This document shows, piece after piece, positions 61,608 to 61,937 of a stretch of DNA of 61,937 nt. Both the position numbers and the translations under genes were made by a program. The stretch is from NCBI GenBank assembly GCA_029260075.1, contig JAJDDY010000002.1, forward strand, positions 1 through 61,937, read 5' to 3'. The DNA is from Phycisphaerae bacterium. GTDB lineage: Bacteria; Planctomycetota; Phycisphaerae; UBA1845. A model generated the notes under the pieces. It searched no databases and was not told where the DNA came from. It worked only from the letters and a program-made list of their open reading frames with translations. Position 1 is the stretch's first letter; each line of letters starts with the position of its first letter.

Positions 61608-61937
61608 ATGCCTCCAGGCAGTGAACAACTAACGATCGCGGCGAAGGCGCTCGGGTTTGATGAGAGCGCCAAGTCGGTCGACGTGTTGACGGCTGCGGAA
61701 AAGCGGTTGGTCGATGTGCAGGCGCAGCTTGCCAACGCCAAGGTATCGGGCTCGGTTTCAGAAGTGGCCAGCCTCACGCAACAGCAGTCGCGGCTCACGG
61801 AGGTAACCAAGCAACTCGGCACGGAGCAATCCAAACTCAACGCGAGTTCGTCGGACTTCATTGGCGTGCTGACGGCGATCAGTCCAATGCTCGGGCGTTG
61901 GACCGATGCGGCGCTCAAGGGTGCCACGGTCGCGGGC
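61608..61937 (+). CDS. Probable tape-measure-like phage protein, 5' part only
   Basis: 110 codons from ATG 61608 (GGAG about 10 nt upstream) to the window edge, no stop. Long coiled coil (LTAAEKRLVDVQAQLANAKV, LTQQQSRLTEVTKQLGTEQS) followed by a more hydrophobic stretch (FIGVLTAISPMLGRWTDAAL). This pattern is usual for tail length tape-measure proteins, but a scaffold or other coiled-coil protein cannot be excluded from the N-terminus alone. Confidence 0.6.
   Translation, partial: MPPGSEQLTIAAKALGFDESAKSVDVLTAAEKRLVDVQAQLANAKVSGSVSEVASLTQQQSRLTEVTKQLGTEQSKLNASSSDFIGVLTAISPMLGRWTDAALKGATVAG

Overview
The window looks like chromosomal DNA of a planctomycete, most likely of the Phycisphaerae. 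This is inferred from several things: GC-rich coding, large secreted Cys-rich and Asp/Asn-rich proteins with thrombospondin-3 or dockerin-like 'DxNxNGxPDxC' stretches, Zn-ribbon membrane proteins of the CGYNL..RCPECG type, a single-subunit FHA-GAF sensor kinase, many GTG/TTG starts, and four families of short intergenic palindromic repeats of the kind that litter planctomycete genomes. No 16S rRNA or other decisive marker is present, so the taxonomic call is inference.

Layout. 1-2985 (-): 3'-incomplete secreted subtilisin with a P domain and 53-residue Cys-rich repeats. 4454-9114 (+): TadE/G-like protein with Ser-Asp repeats, a kinase-like membrane protein close behind it, and a membrane-TPR protein. 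9212-14586: a small unknown gene (-), an FHA-GAF histidine kinase (+), and an ECF sigma / anti-sigma / secreted-protein cluster (-). 14925-18905 (-): argF, a Zn-ribbon membrane protein, cysS and ispF. 19181-32013: lipoprotein with TSP3 repeats, arsC, tadA, a pilin-tail-like membrane protein (-), a TPR protein, a GT4 glycosyltransferase, pabA/trpG and a BNR-repeat secreted protein. 32202-44511: RNase P RNA, a HerA-type ATPase, a Ser/Thr kinase, a metallophosphoesterase with cysK, holB-tmk, lipA (all -), then uspA (+) and a DUF1015 protein (-). 45126-51946 (+): a conserved 599-aa unknown and a 1567-aa secreted multidomain protein. 52369-52901 (-): tRNA-Gln(CUG) and tatA, each with a clear sigma-70 promoter.

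53616-61937 is a Mu-like phage island. The minus strand carries a portal (DUF935), a small protein, the major head protein and a decoration-like protein. Then come two divergent HTH regulators flanking a palindrome, a run of tightly packed small plus-strand genes, a Mu I-like protease/scaffold and the start of a probable tape-measure gene. The island runs off the right edge. No transposase, integrase or terminase is visible.

Most intergenic gaps are filled with repeats. One is a 24-nt hairpin whose stem changes in a compensatory way while its loop stays fixed. Another is a ~135-bp element with inverted ends, present in full, partial or core form at 14 places, one of which supplies the C-terminus of lipA. 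Two further families are ~70-80-bp palindromes. These, together with the unusual phage gene order and a recurrent Cys-rich secreted module, are the most interesting parts of the window.
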